Positions 35,377 through 43,969 are shown, counted from the first letter of the stretch. The stretch: 64,000 bases of DNA from CAWCDJ01 sp963796485 (GCA_963796485.1 CAWCLV010000007.1:1-64000); one strand, 5' to 3'. Program-made: numbers and translations. Notes: generated from the sequence alone by a model not told the origin.

Positions 35377-35996
35377 TGCGGACCCTTTACCTTCTGCTGC
35401 TATGCGGCGCAGTCCAGGCGGCACCGTTTTCGCACCGCCTGCACCTGCGCATGAAATTGGCTTGTACGAGCTGCCACACTGCGGCGCCCGCCAGCGCCGG
35501 CGCCCGGGACAATCTGCTGCCGGGCTCCAAAGTGTGCGGGCAGTGTCATGACGACGGCAGACAGGCGAGCGGTCCTTTACCGGCCGGGCCCGCTCCGGTG
35601 GCCCGGTTCAGCCATGCGCTCCACCTGAGAATGGGCGATTTGGGGCCGCTCCTGGCGAAGGCGATCGACCACGGGAACTACCTTCAGCCTTCCGCCGCGG
35701 TGCGCCCTTTGCTGGGCACCGGCAACGCCTGTGAGGCCTGCCACCGGGGAATGGACTCATCCGACCAGGTCACCGCCGCCGTGATGCCCCAGATGGCCGA
35801 CTGCCTGGTCTGCCACACCGTCATCGACAACCCCTGGAGCTGCGAAACCTGTCATTCCAAAGAGGCTTCGCTGCGGCCGGCGAGCCACTCCATCCCCCAT
35901 TTCCTGGATGCCCACTCCACCGGAAAGCTGAACCTGGACAAATCCACCTGCGCGGTCTGCCACGGGCGCGAATTTACCTGCATGGGCTGTCATTGA
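35376..35996 (+). CDS. Heptaheme c-type cytochrome, exported
   Basis: This 206-aa protein with a short signal peptide contains seven CXXCH heme-attachment motifs: C30, C54, C119, C143, C156, C192 and C202. The motif FSHxLHLRM occurs twice (18-26, 78-86), supplying distal histidines and pointing to an internal duplication, as in class III/c7-like multiheme cytochromes. The GTG start at 35376 overlaps the stop of the dehydrogenase gene by one base. It probably carries electrons from that enzyme in the periplasm, though this is inferred only from linkage. Confidence 0.9.
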   Translation: MRTLYLLLLCGAVQAAPFSHRLHLRMKLACTSCHTAAPASAGARDNLLPGSKVCGQCHDDGRQASGPLPAGPAPVARFSHALHLRMGDLGPLLAKAIDHGNYLQPSAAVRPLLGTGNACEACHRGMDSSDQVTAAVMPQMADCLVCHTVIDNPWSCETCHSKEASLRPASHSIPHFLDAHSTGKLNLDKSTCAVCHGREFTCMGCH

Positions 35997-36087
35997 GTGT
36001 GTATAGCGATGCGTCACTTGTGCTGCCGGGTGCCGACCGGGCGACGCAGCACGAGGTGAAGCCTTTTGAAATCACTGAGTCCCGTTG

Positions 36088-36103
36088 TGGCATGGGGATT
36101 GCA
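36088..36103 (+). promoter_or_regulatory. Sigma-54-type promoter
   Basis: TGGCATGGGGATTGCA has the invariant GG (-24) and GC (-12) dinucleotides at the canonical distance (10 nt between them), with TGGCA and TTGCA boxes. It lies 28 nt before the start of a small membrane-protein gene. Confidence 0.65.
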
Positions 36104-36131
36104 TATCTCTGACGCCAAGGAGGACGGCGGA

Positions 36132-36356
36132 ATGCCGATCGCGAAAATCACCGGACAGGGTTTAGCGGCGATGACACTATCAGTCGCCCTTCTTTGGGGA
36201 TGCGTCATTGCGGATGGCGTCCTCGAGCGCCGGGCCACCGACGAACGGGCCCGCGTGCTATACGAACTCCGGCTGATGCAGCGGAGTACCCGCCCCGAAC
36301 CGGTATCGGTCCCGCTCCCCGTTTCACCGCGAGTTCCACGCTCGTTTGCAGGCTGA
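36132..36356 (+). CDS. Small single-pass membrane protein
   Basis: This 74-aa protein has one hydrophobic helix (about residues 9-27, LAAMTLSVALLWGCVIADG), a charged arginine/glutamate region and a Pro-rich C-terminus. The ATG at 36132 has AAGGAGGA 7 nt upstream, which decides it over an in-frame ATG at 36066 inside the promoter region. It sits directly behind a sigma-54-type promoter. No family is recognised, and the function is unknown. Confidence 0.65.
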   Translation: MPIAKITGQGLAAMTLSVALLWGCVIADGVLERRATDERARVLYELRLMQRSTRPEPVSVPLPVSPRVPRSFAG

Positions 36357-36371
36357 CCCGTAGACAAACGG

Positions 36372-36377
36372 TACAAT
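36372..36377 (+). promoter_or_regulatory. -10 box (TACAAT), leaderless arrangement
   Basis: TACAAT is followed by 7 nt and the ATG at 36385; no Shine-Dalgarno is present. Confidence 0.5.
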
Positions 36378-36384
36378 TGCAGCG

Positions 36385-38148
36385 ATGGCGAAAATCGCTG
36401 TAATCCTTGTCACGCTCATCGTGCTTACCGCCGGATGCCGCCGCGCTAACCCGACCGAAGAACTCGCCCGGCTTTCCGAAGAGTTCGTGTACACCGCGAT
36501 CTCGTTTTCCCCTTCCTTCGCGACCAGCGTCGGGCTGCACCGATATCGGAACCAGAACCTCGACCGGATGCTGGACGATTTCAGCCCGGCCTCCATCGAC
36601 AGGCAGCGCCGGTTCTACGTTGGTTTCGAGCAGCGCCTGCACGCCCTCAATCCCGCCGAGCTCAGCCCCGAGGATCAAGCCGATTTCACCATCCTGCAGG
36701 ACCAGACTTCGCTGGCGCTGCTCGACCTGCAGGAGGTCCATAGCTACCTTCACAATCCGACCGTCTATGTCGAGTCTCTCGGGAATGCGCTCTTCAATCC
36801 GTACATGCTCGATTACGGCCCAAAGGAGAAGCGCTTCGGGGATATCATCGCCCGCCTGAAAGCGGTTCCGCTCTACCTGGACCAGGCCGGAGTGAATCTA
36901 ACGTCCGCGCCGGACATCTGGACGCAGGTGGCGCAGGAGGAAAACCAGGGCAATATCGAACTGGTCGATAAGACTCTTCGCCAGTCGGTTCCCGAAGACC
37001 TGCGCGACGCCTACACCGCGGCGGCAGGTCCTGCCCTCGATGCGCTCAAGAAGTTTCAGGACTATCTCAAAACCAACCTGGCGAACCGCGACGATGCCAG
37101 TTGGCGGCTCGGGCACGACCGGTACATGCGAAAATTCCGCTACTCGCTCGAAAGCGGTGTAGAGGCGGATACGGCGCTCGAAATGGCAGAGCGCCGCATG
37201 GCGGAGGTGCGCGCGCACATGCTGGAGCAGGCGCTGCCCCTGCACCACGAAATGTTCCCCAGGCACGGCGACCACGGGGACCTCTCGGGCGACGCTCGCG
37301 AAAATGCGGTGATCGGCGAAGTGCTCGCCAAAATCGCGGAGCGCCACTCCACCCGCGAGTCGTACATGGACGACGCCCGCAAAGACCTGGAAGAGGCCCG
37401 CGCCTTCGTCGCGCAGAAACGGCTGCTGGCGCTCCCCACCCGCTCGAACCTGCAGGTCATTCCAACCCCGGAGTTCATGCGCGGCATTTACGCGGTCGGC
37501 GGCTTCAACCCCGCCCCGGCCCTCGAGCCGCAACTGGGAGCGTTTTACTGGGTCACGCCCATTCCGGACAGCTGGCCTGCTTCACGCATCGATTCCAAGC
37601 TGCGCGAATACAACTTCTACAAGCTCAAGCTGCTCACGATCCACGAAGCGATGCCGGGCCATTACGTGCAGTTCGAGTTCGCCAACGACGTGAAGCCGCC
37701 CGCCAGGCGCCTGCTGCGGGCCGTCTTCGGGAACGGCCCTTACATCGAGGGGTGGGCGCAGTACGCGACCCAGACCATGCTCGACGAAGGCTTTCTCAAC
37801 CACTCGCCCGAGATGGCTCTCACGTTCGCCAAGGAGGAATTGCGCGTCATTGCCAACCTGATCCTCGATGTGCGCCTGCAAATGCTCAACATGACGGACC
37901 AGGAGGCGCTCGAGCTGATGGAGCAGAAGACCTTCCAGGAGCACGAGGAAGCCACCGCAAAATTGCAGCGAGCGAAGCTTTCCTCCTGCCAGTTGCCGAT
38001 GTATTTCCTGGGCTGGAACGGCTGGCTGCGCGTGCGCGGAGAATACATCAAGGCCAAGGGAAGCGCTTATAAACTGTCTGAATTCAACGATGCGGCGCTG
38101 AACGCAGGCGCCGTGCCACTGCCCGCTTTAGGACGTCTTCTACAGTAA
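36385..38148 (+). CDS. DUF885-family lipoprotein (putative metallopeptidase)
   Basis: This 587-aa protein begins with a lipoprotein signal (VTLIVLTAGC, lipobox LTAG-C17) and should be anchored in the envelope. The DUF885 family is thought to be metallopeptidase-like, and the H-E-x3-G-H motif is visible as HEAMPGHYVQ near residue 418, with a downstream YIEGWAQYA segment that could supply the next ligand. The enzymatic role is inferred. It is preceded by a TACAAT leaderless-type promoter and stands alone between the small membrane protein and lepB. Confidence 0.88.
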   Translation: MAKIAVILVTLIVLTAGCRRANPTEELARLSEEFVYTAISFSPSFATSVGLHRYRNQNLDRMLDDFSPASIDRQRRFYVGFEQRLHALNPAELSPEDQADFTILQDQTSLALLDLQEVHSYLHNPTVYVESLGNALFNPYMLDYGPKEKRFGDIIARLKAVPLYLDQAGVNLTSAPDIWTQVAQEENQGNIELVDKTLRQSVPEDLRDAYTAAAGPALDALKKFQDYLKTNLANRDDASWRLGHDRYMRKFRYSLESGVEADTALEMAERRMAEVRAHMLEQALPLHHEMFPRHGDHGDLSGDARENAVIGEVLAKIAERHSTRESYMDDARKDLEEARAFVAQKRLLALPTRSNLQVIPTPEFMRGIYAVGGFNPAPALEPQLGAFYWVTPIPDSWPASRIDSKLREYNFYKLKLLTIHEAMPGHYVQFEFANDVKPPARRLLRAVFGNGPYIEGWAQYATQTMLDEGFLNHSPEMALTFAKEELRVIANLILDVRLQMLNMTDQEALELMEQKTFQEHEEATAKLQRAKLSSCQLPMYFLGWNGWLRVRGEYIKAKGSAYKLSEFNDAALNAGAVPLPALGRLLQ

Positions 38149-38177
38149 CGGGCAACCGAACCGCGGGGCGGACCGTC

Positions 38178-38183
38178 TATAAT
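38178..38183 (+). promoter_or_regulatory. -10 box (TATAAT) for lepB
   Basis: A perfect TATAAT lies 12 nt before the lepB ATG, with AGAGG between. No clear -35 is seen. Confidence 0.45.
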
Positions 38184-38195
38184 TTTTAGTAGAGG

Positions 38196-38792
38196 ATGCT
38201 GGAACAAGAACCGCGGAATAACGCTCCGGACGAACCTCTCCCGCCGGCTCCGCCCAGGCGAAGCGGCCTTCGGAACGCCCTCTCCTGGGTGCGCGATCTG
38301 GTCTTTTCGGTACTGATCGCAGTGGTCCTGATCGTGTTCATCTACCAGCCGGTGAAGGTGGAAGGCACCAGCATGATGCCGACGCTCACCGACCAGGAAC
38401 GCATCTTCATCAACAAGTTCACGTACCGGTTCGGGCTGAGCAGCGTAGAGCGCGGCGACACGGTGGTGTTCTGGTACCCGCAGGACATGTCGAAGTCCTA
38501 CATCAAGCGGGTGATCGGGATTCCCGGCGACCGCATCCGCATCGATGACGGCCGCGTTTACGTGAACGGCAAGGAACTCGTCGAGAGTTACATCCCGCCC
38601 GAGAACCGCGACGATTCCACGTGGCGTGACGGCCGCGAGGTCACGGTTCCTGCGAACGACTATTTTGTTCTCGGCGATCACCGCAACCAGTCGAGCGACA
38701 GCCGGATGTGGGGCTGGGTCCCGCGGCGAAATATCTACGGCAAAGCCGTGTTCGTCTACTGGCCTCTCGATAAGATGGGCCGAGTTCACTAA
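38196..38792 (+). CDS. lepB: Signal peptidase I
   Basis: This 198-aa membrane-bound serine protease removes signal peptides from exported proteins. After a Pro-rich cytoplasmic leader there is one TM helix (about 36-52), then the catalytic serine in VEGTSMMPTL (S59), the lysine region SKSYIKRVIGIPGDRI (K102 or K105 area) and the box-E motif LGDHRNQSSDSR. The ATG at 38196 has AGAGG upstream. It lies upstream of the lpt genes. Confidence 0.95.
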   Translation: MLEQEPRNNAPDEPLPPAPPRRSGLRNALSWVRDLVFSVLIAVVLIVFIYQPVKVEGTSMMPTLTDQERIFINKFTYRFGLSSVERGDTVVFWYPQDMSKSYIKRVIGIPGDRIRIDDGRVYVNGKELVESYIPPENRDDSTWRDGREVTVPANDYFVLGDHRNQSSDSRMWGWVPRRNIYGKAVFVYWPLDKMGRVH

Positions 38793-38994
38793 TGCCGCCC
38801 ACAGAGCCGCGACCATCCGCCAAAGGGAATGAAGACGCGATTGGCCGCGTCAGCATTATATGGGTTGCGGCGCGTCTTCGATAGTGGAGCCGGCGAAAGC
38901 GGCATAGTAGGGTAGGCCTTCTGGTGAGCACGGCCCGCTCCCTCATGGTCGGGGCCCTGTGAGGGGGCAGCGCGCTATCATGGAGGGGATCCCC
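38793..38994. repeat. Intergenic region with three repeat or hairpin elements
   Basis: From left to right it holds AGAGCCGCGACC (38802), an inverted pair GAAGACGCG / CGCGTCTTC (38831-38839 with 38871-38879), a GGGTAGGCC-family half-arm (38911 onward) and CCCGCTCCCTCATGGTCGGG (from about 38936), which is the reverse of the GCCGCGACC...GAGGGAGCGG family. The lpt promoter must lie within or beyond these. Confidence 0.5.
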
Positions 38995-41295
38995 ATGCGA
39001 GGCACACGCTGGCTCTTGCTGGTGGCCATTCTCGCCATCATTTGCGGCGTTGGCCTCACCTTCCGAGCCCAGAAAAGAGCGATTCGCGAGCAAGCGCCGG
39101 CCAGGCCCGCGAAACTTCCGGACGAACTGAATTCCACGGCCCAGAAGTGGACCTACAGCGAGACGACCAGTACCTACACCAAGATCGAAGCCACGGCCGA
39201 CGACTTCCGGGAGGCCCGCGACACCTCGCGGGTAGACCTCAAGGGCGTCACCATGAAGATCCACAGCCAGAACGGGCAGACGTACAACCTGGTCAAGTCC
39301 GCCGCGGCTGCGTTTTTCAAGGCCGACCACCGGTTGCGGTCGGATGGCGAAGTGGAGATCACGCTGAACGTCCCGGAGCAGGGCGGGTTGAAGCATGCTC
39401 CCGTTACGATCAAATCTTCCGGAGTGGATTTCGATACGGACACGGGCAAGGTAGAGACGGACCAGGCCTCCAGCTTCACCTTCGAAAATGGGGACGGCAG
39501 TTCCACCGGGGCGTTTTACGACCCCGCCACCCACGAATTGCTCATGAAGAAGGACGCGCGGCTGCAGTGGAAGACGAAGGGGCCGCACGCCAAGCCGATG
39601 CTGGTGGAAGGCGGCAGCCTGGACTACCACGAGGACACTTCCGAGGTCTGGCTGAAGCCGTGGGGTCGCCTGACCCGTGAGAATACCGTCGTGGAGGGCG
39701 AAAACGCCGTCATCCACCTCGAAGACGACGGCACCGGCAGCAAGTTCATCCGAAAGATCGAAGCCACCAAGGCCCACGGCAGCGATATCTACCCGCATCG
39801 CAAGCTGCAGTACTCGGCTGACGAACTGTGGACCGATTTCGGAGACGACGGGCTGGTGCAGAAGATCATCGCCCAGACCAATGCGCGCATGGTGGCCACC
39901 TCCGAGGCGTCCGAGACCACGGTCACCGCGTACCACGTGGAAATGAATTTCGTTCCTACGGATGACGAAAACGATACCGTGCTCACCAGCGTGGACGCCT
40001 CGGGAAACTCGGAAGTGGCTTCGCGTCCGCTTCCTGCGCCCGGCCGCCTGCCGGGTGAGACGCATGTCCTGCGGGCGGACCGGATGGAGATGAAAATGCG
40101 CGACGGGGGCCGTGAAATCGCGAGTGTCGCGGCCTTCAGCCCCGGCACCCTGGAGTTCCTGCCCAACCAGCCGTCGCAGCATCACCGGACCCTGACCGGG
40201 AACGACATGTTCATCGCCTACGGGCCACAGAACCGGATCGAGTCCTTCCGCGCGAACAATGTCCGGACGCAGACGGACCCCACCGCCGACGAGCTCAAGC
40301 GCAAGCGCGCCGCCACCGTCACCACCAGCCGGCAGATGCAGGCGCTGTTCGACAAATCCGGCAAGATGACGGGCATGGAGCAGACCGGCGATTTCAGCTA
40401 TGAAGAGGGCGACCGCAGGGCCCGCGCGGCCAAGGCGACGCTCGACGCCGCGACCGATCTGATGGTGCTCGATAGCGCCGCGCGCGTGTGGGACACGACC
40501 GGGTCCACCTCCGGCGATCATATCCGGCTGGACCAGCGGACGGGCAATTTCATAGCCGAGGGCAACGTCAACTCGAGCCGTCTTCCGGACAAGAACCAGA
40601 AGAAGAATTCGGAGATGCTCTCCGGCGACGACCCGCTACAGGCGCAGGCCGGGAAGATGGAATCCACCAATCGCAACCGCCTCGTTCATTACCAGGGCAA
40701 GGTGCTGATGTGGCAGGGCGCGAATCGCATTCAGGCGGATACGGTGGATCTCGACCGGGAGAAGCACTCGCTCATCGCCAACGGGAATGTGGTGACGAAT
40801 CTCTGGGAGCAGCCGAAGGGCGACCCGCCCAAAACGCCGGCCAAAACGAAGGAGAAGCCGAAGCAGCCCGCCGCGCCGGTGCTGACCGAAGTACGGGCGC
40901 CGCACCTGGTGTATACCGATTCCGACCGCCTGGCTTACTACAGCGGAGGGGCGGTGCTCAAGCGTCCCGGCCTGGTGGTGAAGGGGCGCGAGATCCACGC
41001 CTGGCTGGCCGAATCGGGGTCCGATTCGCGGCTCGAAAAGGCCACCGCCGACGGCGCCGTCGAGATCTTTCAGGCGTCGCCCGAACGCACGCGGAACGGC
41101 ACGGGCGAGCACACCGAGTATTACCCGGACCAACAGAAGATCATTCTTCTGGGCGGGACGCCGAAGCTCATAGACAGCAAAGACGGCACCACCGTGGCCC
41201 CCAAAGGATTGACCTATTGGGCGGACGATGATAGGCTGCTCTTAAATGGGTCGAAAGACCAGCCTGTCAAGACCCGCTACAAACGCAACGAGTGA
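38995..41295 (+). CDS. Large LptC/LptA (OstA)-like LPS-transport protein
   Basis: This 766-aa protein has an N-terminal membrane anchor (WLLLVAILAIICGVGLTF) and a long beta-strand-rich periplasmic region. Segments such as VDLKGVTMKIHSQNGQTYNL and KVETDQASSFTFENG look like the LptC jelly roll. Later ones, LDQRTGNFIAEGNVNSSRLP, VHYQGKVLMWQGANRIQADT and ADGAVEIFQ, have the OstA/LptA 'xADxA...xxxGNV' pattern. It is much longer than LptC or LptA (about 190 aa each). GGAGGGG lies 6 nt before the ATG at 38995. lptB follows 9 nt downstream, so it should form part of the LPS bridge. Confidence 0.82.
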   Translation: MRGTRWLLLVAILAIICGVGLTFRAQKRAIREQAPARPAKLPDELNSTAQKWTYSETTSTYTKIEATADDFREARDTSRVDLKGVTMKIHSQNGQTYNLVKSAAAAFFKADHRLRSDGEVEITLNVPEQGGLKHAPVTIKSSGVDFDTDTGKVETDQASSFTFENGDGSSTGAFYDPATHELLMKKDARLQWKTKGPHAKPMLVEGGSLDYHEDTSEVWLKPWGRLTRENTVVEGENAVIHLEDDGTGSKFIRKIEATKAHGSDIYPHRKLQYSADELWTDFGDDGLVQKIIAQTNARMVATSEASETTVTAYHVEMNFVPTDDENDTVLTSVDASGNSEVASRPLPAPGRLPGETHVLRADRMEMKMRDGGREIASVAAFSPGTLEFLPNQPSQHHRTLTGNDMFIAYGPQNRIESFRANNVRTQTDPTADELKRKRAATVTTSRQMQALFDKSGKMTGMEQTGDFSYEEGDRRARAAKATLDAATDLMVLDSAARVWDTTGSTSGDHIRLDQRTGNFIAEGNVNSSRLPDKNQKKNSEMLSGDDPLQAQAGKMESTNRNRLVHYQGKVLMWQGANRIQADTVDLDREKHSLIANGNVVTNLWEQPKGDPPKTPAKTKEKPKQPAAPVLTEVRAPHLVYTDSDRLAYYSGGAVLKRPGLVVKGREIHAWLAESGSDSRLEKATADGAVEIFQASPERTRNGTGEHTEYYPDQQKIILLGGTPKLIDSKDGTTVAPKGLTYWADDDRLLLNGSKDQPVKTRYKRNE

Positions 41296-41304
41296 CCCCC
41301 CTGC

Positions 41305-42033
41305 ATGAATAAACTCGAGACCCGGGAGATTTCCAAAACATATCGCGGCCGTCGTGTCGTGGACGATGTTTCGGTGTTTGTGAAGCAGGGCGAGGTGGTC
41401 GGGCTGCTCGGTCCGAACGGCGCGGGAAAGACCACGTCGTTTTATATGATCGTCGGGCTGATCAGTCCGGACTCCGGCCGCATCCTGGTGGACGAGCGGG
41501 ATATCACGAACCTCCCGATGTACCAGCGGGCGCGCCGCGGAATCAGCTATCTGCCGCAGGAGGCTTCCATCTTCCGCAAGCTGACGGTGGAAGAAAACCT
41601 TCTGGCGATCCTCGAGACGCTGCCGATTCGCGGTCGGGAGCGGCGGGAGACGCTGGACCGGCTCATCGATCAGCTCGGGCTGGAAACAGTGCGCCGCAGC
41701 CGCGGCTATATGCTCTCCGGCGGGGAGCGGCGTCGTGTTGAGATCGCGCGCTCGTTGGTGATCAATCCCAGTTTCCTGCTGCTCGACGAACCGTTTTCCG
41801 GAATCGACCCCATACAGGTTTTGGAACTTCAGCGCATCATCTTCGACCTGAAGCGTTCGGGCATCGGCATTCTAATCACGGACCACGCGGTCCGCGAGAC
41901 GCTGGTGGTGACCGACCGGGCGTATATCATCAATAACGGCCGCATTTTCCGCGCGGGCAGCCCGGAGGCGCTGGAGCGCGACCCCGAAGTCAAGCGGATA
42001 TACCTCGGCGAGACCTTTTCGCTGCGGGTCTGA
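41305..42033 (+). CDS. lptB: LPS export ABC transporter ATP-binding protein
   Basis: This 242-aa ATPase powers LPS extraction from the inner membrane with LptF/G. It shows Walker A GPNGAGKTT near residue 39, a Q-loop (LPQEASIFRKLTVEEN, characteristic of LptB), the signature MLSGGERRRVEIARSL, and Walker B FLLLDEPFSGIDP. It starts 9 nt after the LptC/A-like gene. lptF/lptG are not in the window. Confidence 0.95.
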   Translation: MNKLETREISKTYRGRRVVDDVSVFVKQGEVVGLLGPNGAGKTTSFYMIVGLISPDSGRILVDERDITNLPMYQRARRGISYLPQEASIFRKLTVEENLLAILETLPIRGRERRETLDRLIDQLGLETVRRSRGYMLSGGERRRVEIARSLVINPSFLLLDEPFSGIDPIQVLELQRIIFDLKRSGIGILITDHAVRETLVVTDRAYIINNGRIFRAGSPEALERDPEVKRIYLGETFSLRV

Positions 42034-42056
42034 GCATACAGTGGAAGCCGGGGTGC

Positions 42057-42062
42057 TAGGCT
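42057..42062 (+). promoter_or_regulatory. -10-like box (TAGGCT), leaderless arrangement
   Basis: TAGGCT ends 6 nt before the ATG at 42069; no Shine-Dalgarno is visible. It fits the TANNNT pattern seen before other genes here but is the weakest of the set. Confidence 0.3.
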
Positions 42063-42068
42063 CAAGCC

Positions 42069-42686
42069 ATGACCCGACTCCTGTTCATTTTTATACTGAC
42101 GGCCGTATCCGCCGTGTGCCAGCCCTTCTCCGCGGGTGTGAAGGTTGGGGTTCCGCTGAGCGATTTCGTGGACACCGCCAAAACCCAGAACTTCGACTAC
42201 TTCGCTCATACGAATCGCTACCTTTTTGGAGTCACGGCCGAAGTGCGGCTGCCGTTTGGATTGGGAATCGAAGCGGATGCCCTGTTCCGGCATTTCGGCT
42301 TCTCGGGGACAGGGACCGGGATTACGGCGAACCAGGCGCTCTCGACTACGGCGAACGCCTGGGAGTTCCCGATCCTCGCTAAGTACCGGTTCGGGTCCAA
42401 GGGCCCGCTGCGGCCGTTCATCGATGGCGGCCTGGCATGGGACACCCTCCAGGGTGTCCAGCAAGTGCTCACGACGGGCAATATTTCGACCGGCACGGGC
42501 GGAGTGAACGAGACTACGACACGGGGAATCGTGCTTGGCGCGGGGCTGGATATTCACGCGCTGCTGATTCATCTGGTGCCGGAGGTGCGGTACACGCGGT
42601 GGGGAGCGCAGCATTTTCTGGATTTGAACGGCGGGTTCCACAGCAACCAGAACCAGGCGGAATTCGTGCTCGGGATTCAGTTTTAG
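42069..42686 (+). CDS. Outer-membrane beta-barrel protein
   Basis: This 205-aa protein has a signal peptide (MTRLLFIFILTAVSAVCQ) and an alternating beta-strand pattern (FSAGVKVGVPLSDF, YLFGVTAEVRLPFGLGIEADALFR, quoted in part, GIVLGAGLDIHALLIHLVPE), ending in a C-terminal phenylalanine (VLGIQF), the BAM recognition signature. It resembles small OmpX/opacity-like porins. Its role is unknown. It follows lptB by 35 nt but has its own TANNNT box. Confidence 0.82.
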   Translation: MTRLLFIFILTAVSAVCQPFSAGVKVGVPLSDFVDTAKTQNFDYFAHTNRYLFGVTAEVRLPFGLGIEADALFRHFGFSGTGTGITANQALSTTANAWEFPILAKYRFGSKGPLRPFIDGGLAWDTLQGVQQVLTTGNISTGTGGVNETTTRGIVLGAGLDIHALLIHLVPEVRYTRWGAQHFLDLNGGFHSNQNQAEFVLGIQF

Positions 42687-42788
42687 AGCGGGCGGAGCGC
42701 GCCTTCCTGCTCGGCCGCATGCGGACGCTGACCGCGAACTCGCGGTGTATACGGATCGCCGCGTGTCCACACTACGGCCGGTGCGGTA

Positions 42789-42871
42789 GGTGGGGTAGGC
42801 CTCCTGGCCTGCCCAGCGCGCGGAGCGTGCCTTTCGGCGCGTGGGCAGGCCCGGATTGGCCTACCCTACTG
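42789..42871. repeat. Dispersed palindromic repeat (GGGTAGGCC family), copy B
   Basis: The left arm GGGGTAGGCCTCCTGGCCTG (from 42792) and the right arm, its imperfect inverted complement GGCAGGCCCGGATTGGCC plus TACCCTA, flank about 25 nt. The right arm contains the TAG stop (42866-42868, minus strand) of the TPR-TonB gene, mirroring copy A at 17.8 kb. Confidence 0.75.
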
Positions 42872-43969
42872 AGGCTGCGGAAGAATGAAATTCACGGCGA
42901 TCTCGGTGGCGACTTGCACGGGTTCGCCATTCAGTAGCGTGGGCGCGTAAACCCATTGCTTTGCGGCTTCCAGCGCGGCGGGGACCAGCAGGGGATGGCC
43001 GCTTAAAACCCGCAATTGAACCACCCGGCCTTCCTTGTCCAACACGGCGTCAAGCCGCACCGTTCCCTGGATTCGGGCCTGCCGTGCCAAAGGCGGATAC
43101 ACCGGGTCGATTTTGGACACGGGCTCGGGCGGATTCGACACACGTAGCCGCGGGGATGCTCCGGCAGGTCCGGGAGGTGGCGGCGGAGCTGGCGGTGCTC
43201 CGGTGCTTCCCGGCTGCGCCGCGGTATACTTCTTGGCTTCGATAGCCCTCTGCACCCATTGGTCTGCTTCCCTGACGTCCTGCTGGTATTGCTGCGGCGT
43301 GTCCTGTAAGTCTGCCCGCTCCCTCAGGAAGAGGTTCATGTAGGCCATGGCGTCGCCGTACTTCGGGTTGATTTCCAGAGCCCGGTTCAGGTTCCAGATG
43401 CCGTCTTCGAGTGTGGGCCACCACTGGCTCCGCAGGGCGGTACGCACCGCCGGGTCGGGGATCGGGCCGGGTTGTGCCGGAGCCATGCCGGACTTTGTCC
43501 GGGCTTGGCCGTATGCCGGATACCATTGGGCCCAGTCGGCGAATGCTGTCGAGTAATACGCTTCGGCGTTGTTGGGATCGATATTCAGCAACTGCTTGTA
43601 CCAGGAGCGGGCGCTATCCCAGTTTTTTTGGTTCAGGTTGAGCGAGGCCAGGGACGAGAGTGCCACCAAATTCGCCGGATCGCTCTGGAGCACACGCTGA
43701 AACGCGGCTTCGGCCTTATCGGCGTTGCTCTGGTTTTCAGGCGCGTCCGCGCCCGGGATGTACTGCTGCATGTAGGCCGTCCCGAGATACAGCCACGCCG
43801 TGGTAAACGCGGGGTCGGCTTCGACGGCCTTTTGAAAGGCGTTCACGGCATCGGCGTACCGCGCGTTTTTAAATGCCTGAACTCCATGGTTCAGCAAATC
43901 GCGGCTGGCCTGCCGGTCCTGTGCCGCAACGGCGGCTACCAGGACCAGCAAGAAGGCTAGGGAACGCAT
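42866..43969 (-). CDS. TPR protein with C-terminal TonB domain, exported
   Basis: This 367-aa protein has a signal peptide (MRSLAFLLVLVAAVAAQ) and at least four TPR-type helical pairs (about 25-150). A Pro-rich linker (APPAPPPPPGPAGA) leads into a TonB C-terminal domain (about 280-365: PLARQARIQGTVRLDAVLDK, quoted in part). With no membrane anchor it is not a classical energy transducer. Such fusions may link periplasmic assemblies. GGGAGGTG precedes the ATG. The stop codon lies inside repeat copy B. Confidence 0.83.
   Translation of the reverse strand: MRSLAFLLVLVAAVAAQDRQASRDLLNHGVQAFKNARYADAVNAFQKAVEADPAFTTAWLYLGTAYMQQYIPGADAPENQSNADKAEAAFQRVLQSDPANLVALSSLASLNLNQKNWDSARSWYKQLLNIDPNNAEAYYSTAFADWAQWYPAYGQARTKSGMAPAQPGPIPDPAVRTALRSQWWPTLEDGIWNLNRALEINPKYGDAMAYMNLFLRERADLQDTPQQYQQDVREADQWVQRAIEAKKYTAAQPGSTGAPPAPPPPPGPAGASPRLRVSNPPEPVSKIDPVYPPLARQARIQGTVRLDAVLDKEGRVVQLRVLSGHPLLVPAALEAAKQWVYAPTLLNGEPVQVATEIAVNFILPQPQ

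Noticed and set aside
38641..40521. 626-codon minus-strand frame opposite lepB and the LptC/A-like gene
   Set aside because: It spans two real genes and an intergenic repeat region, with no start signal or domain.
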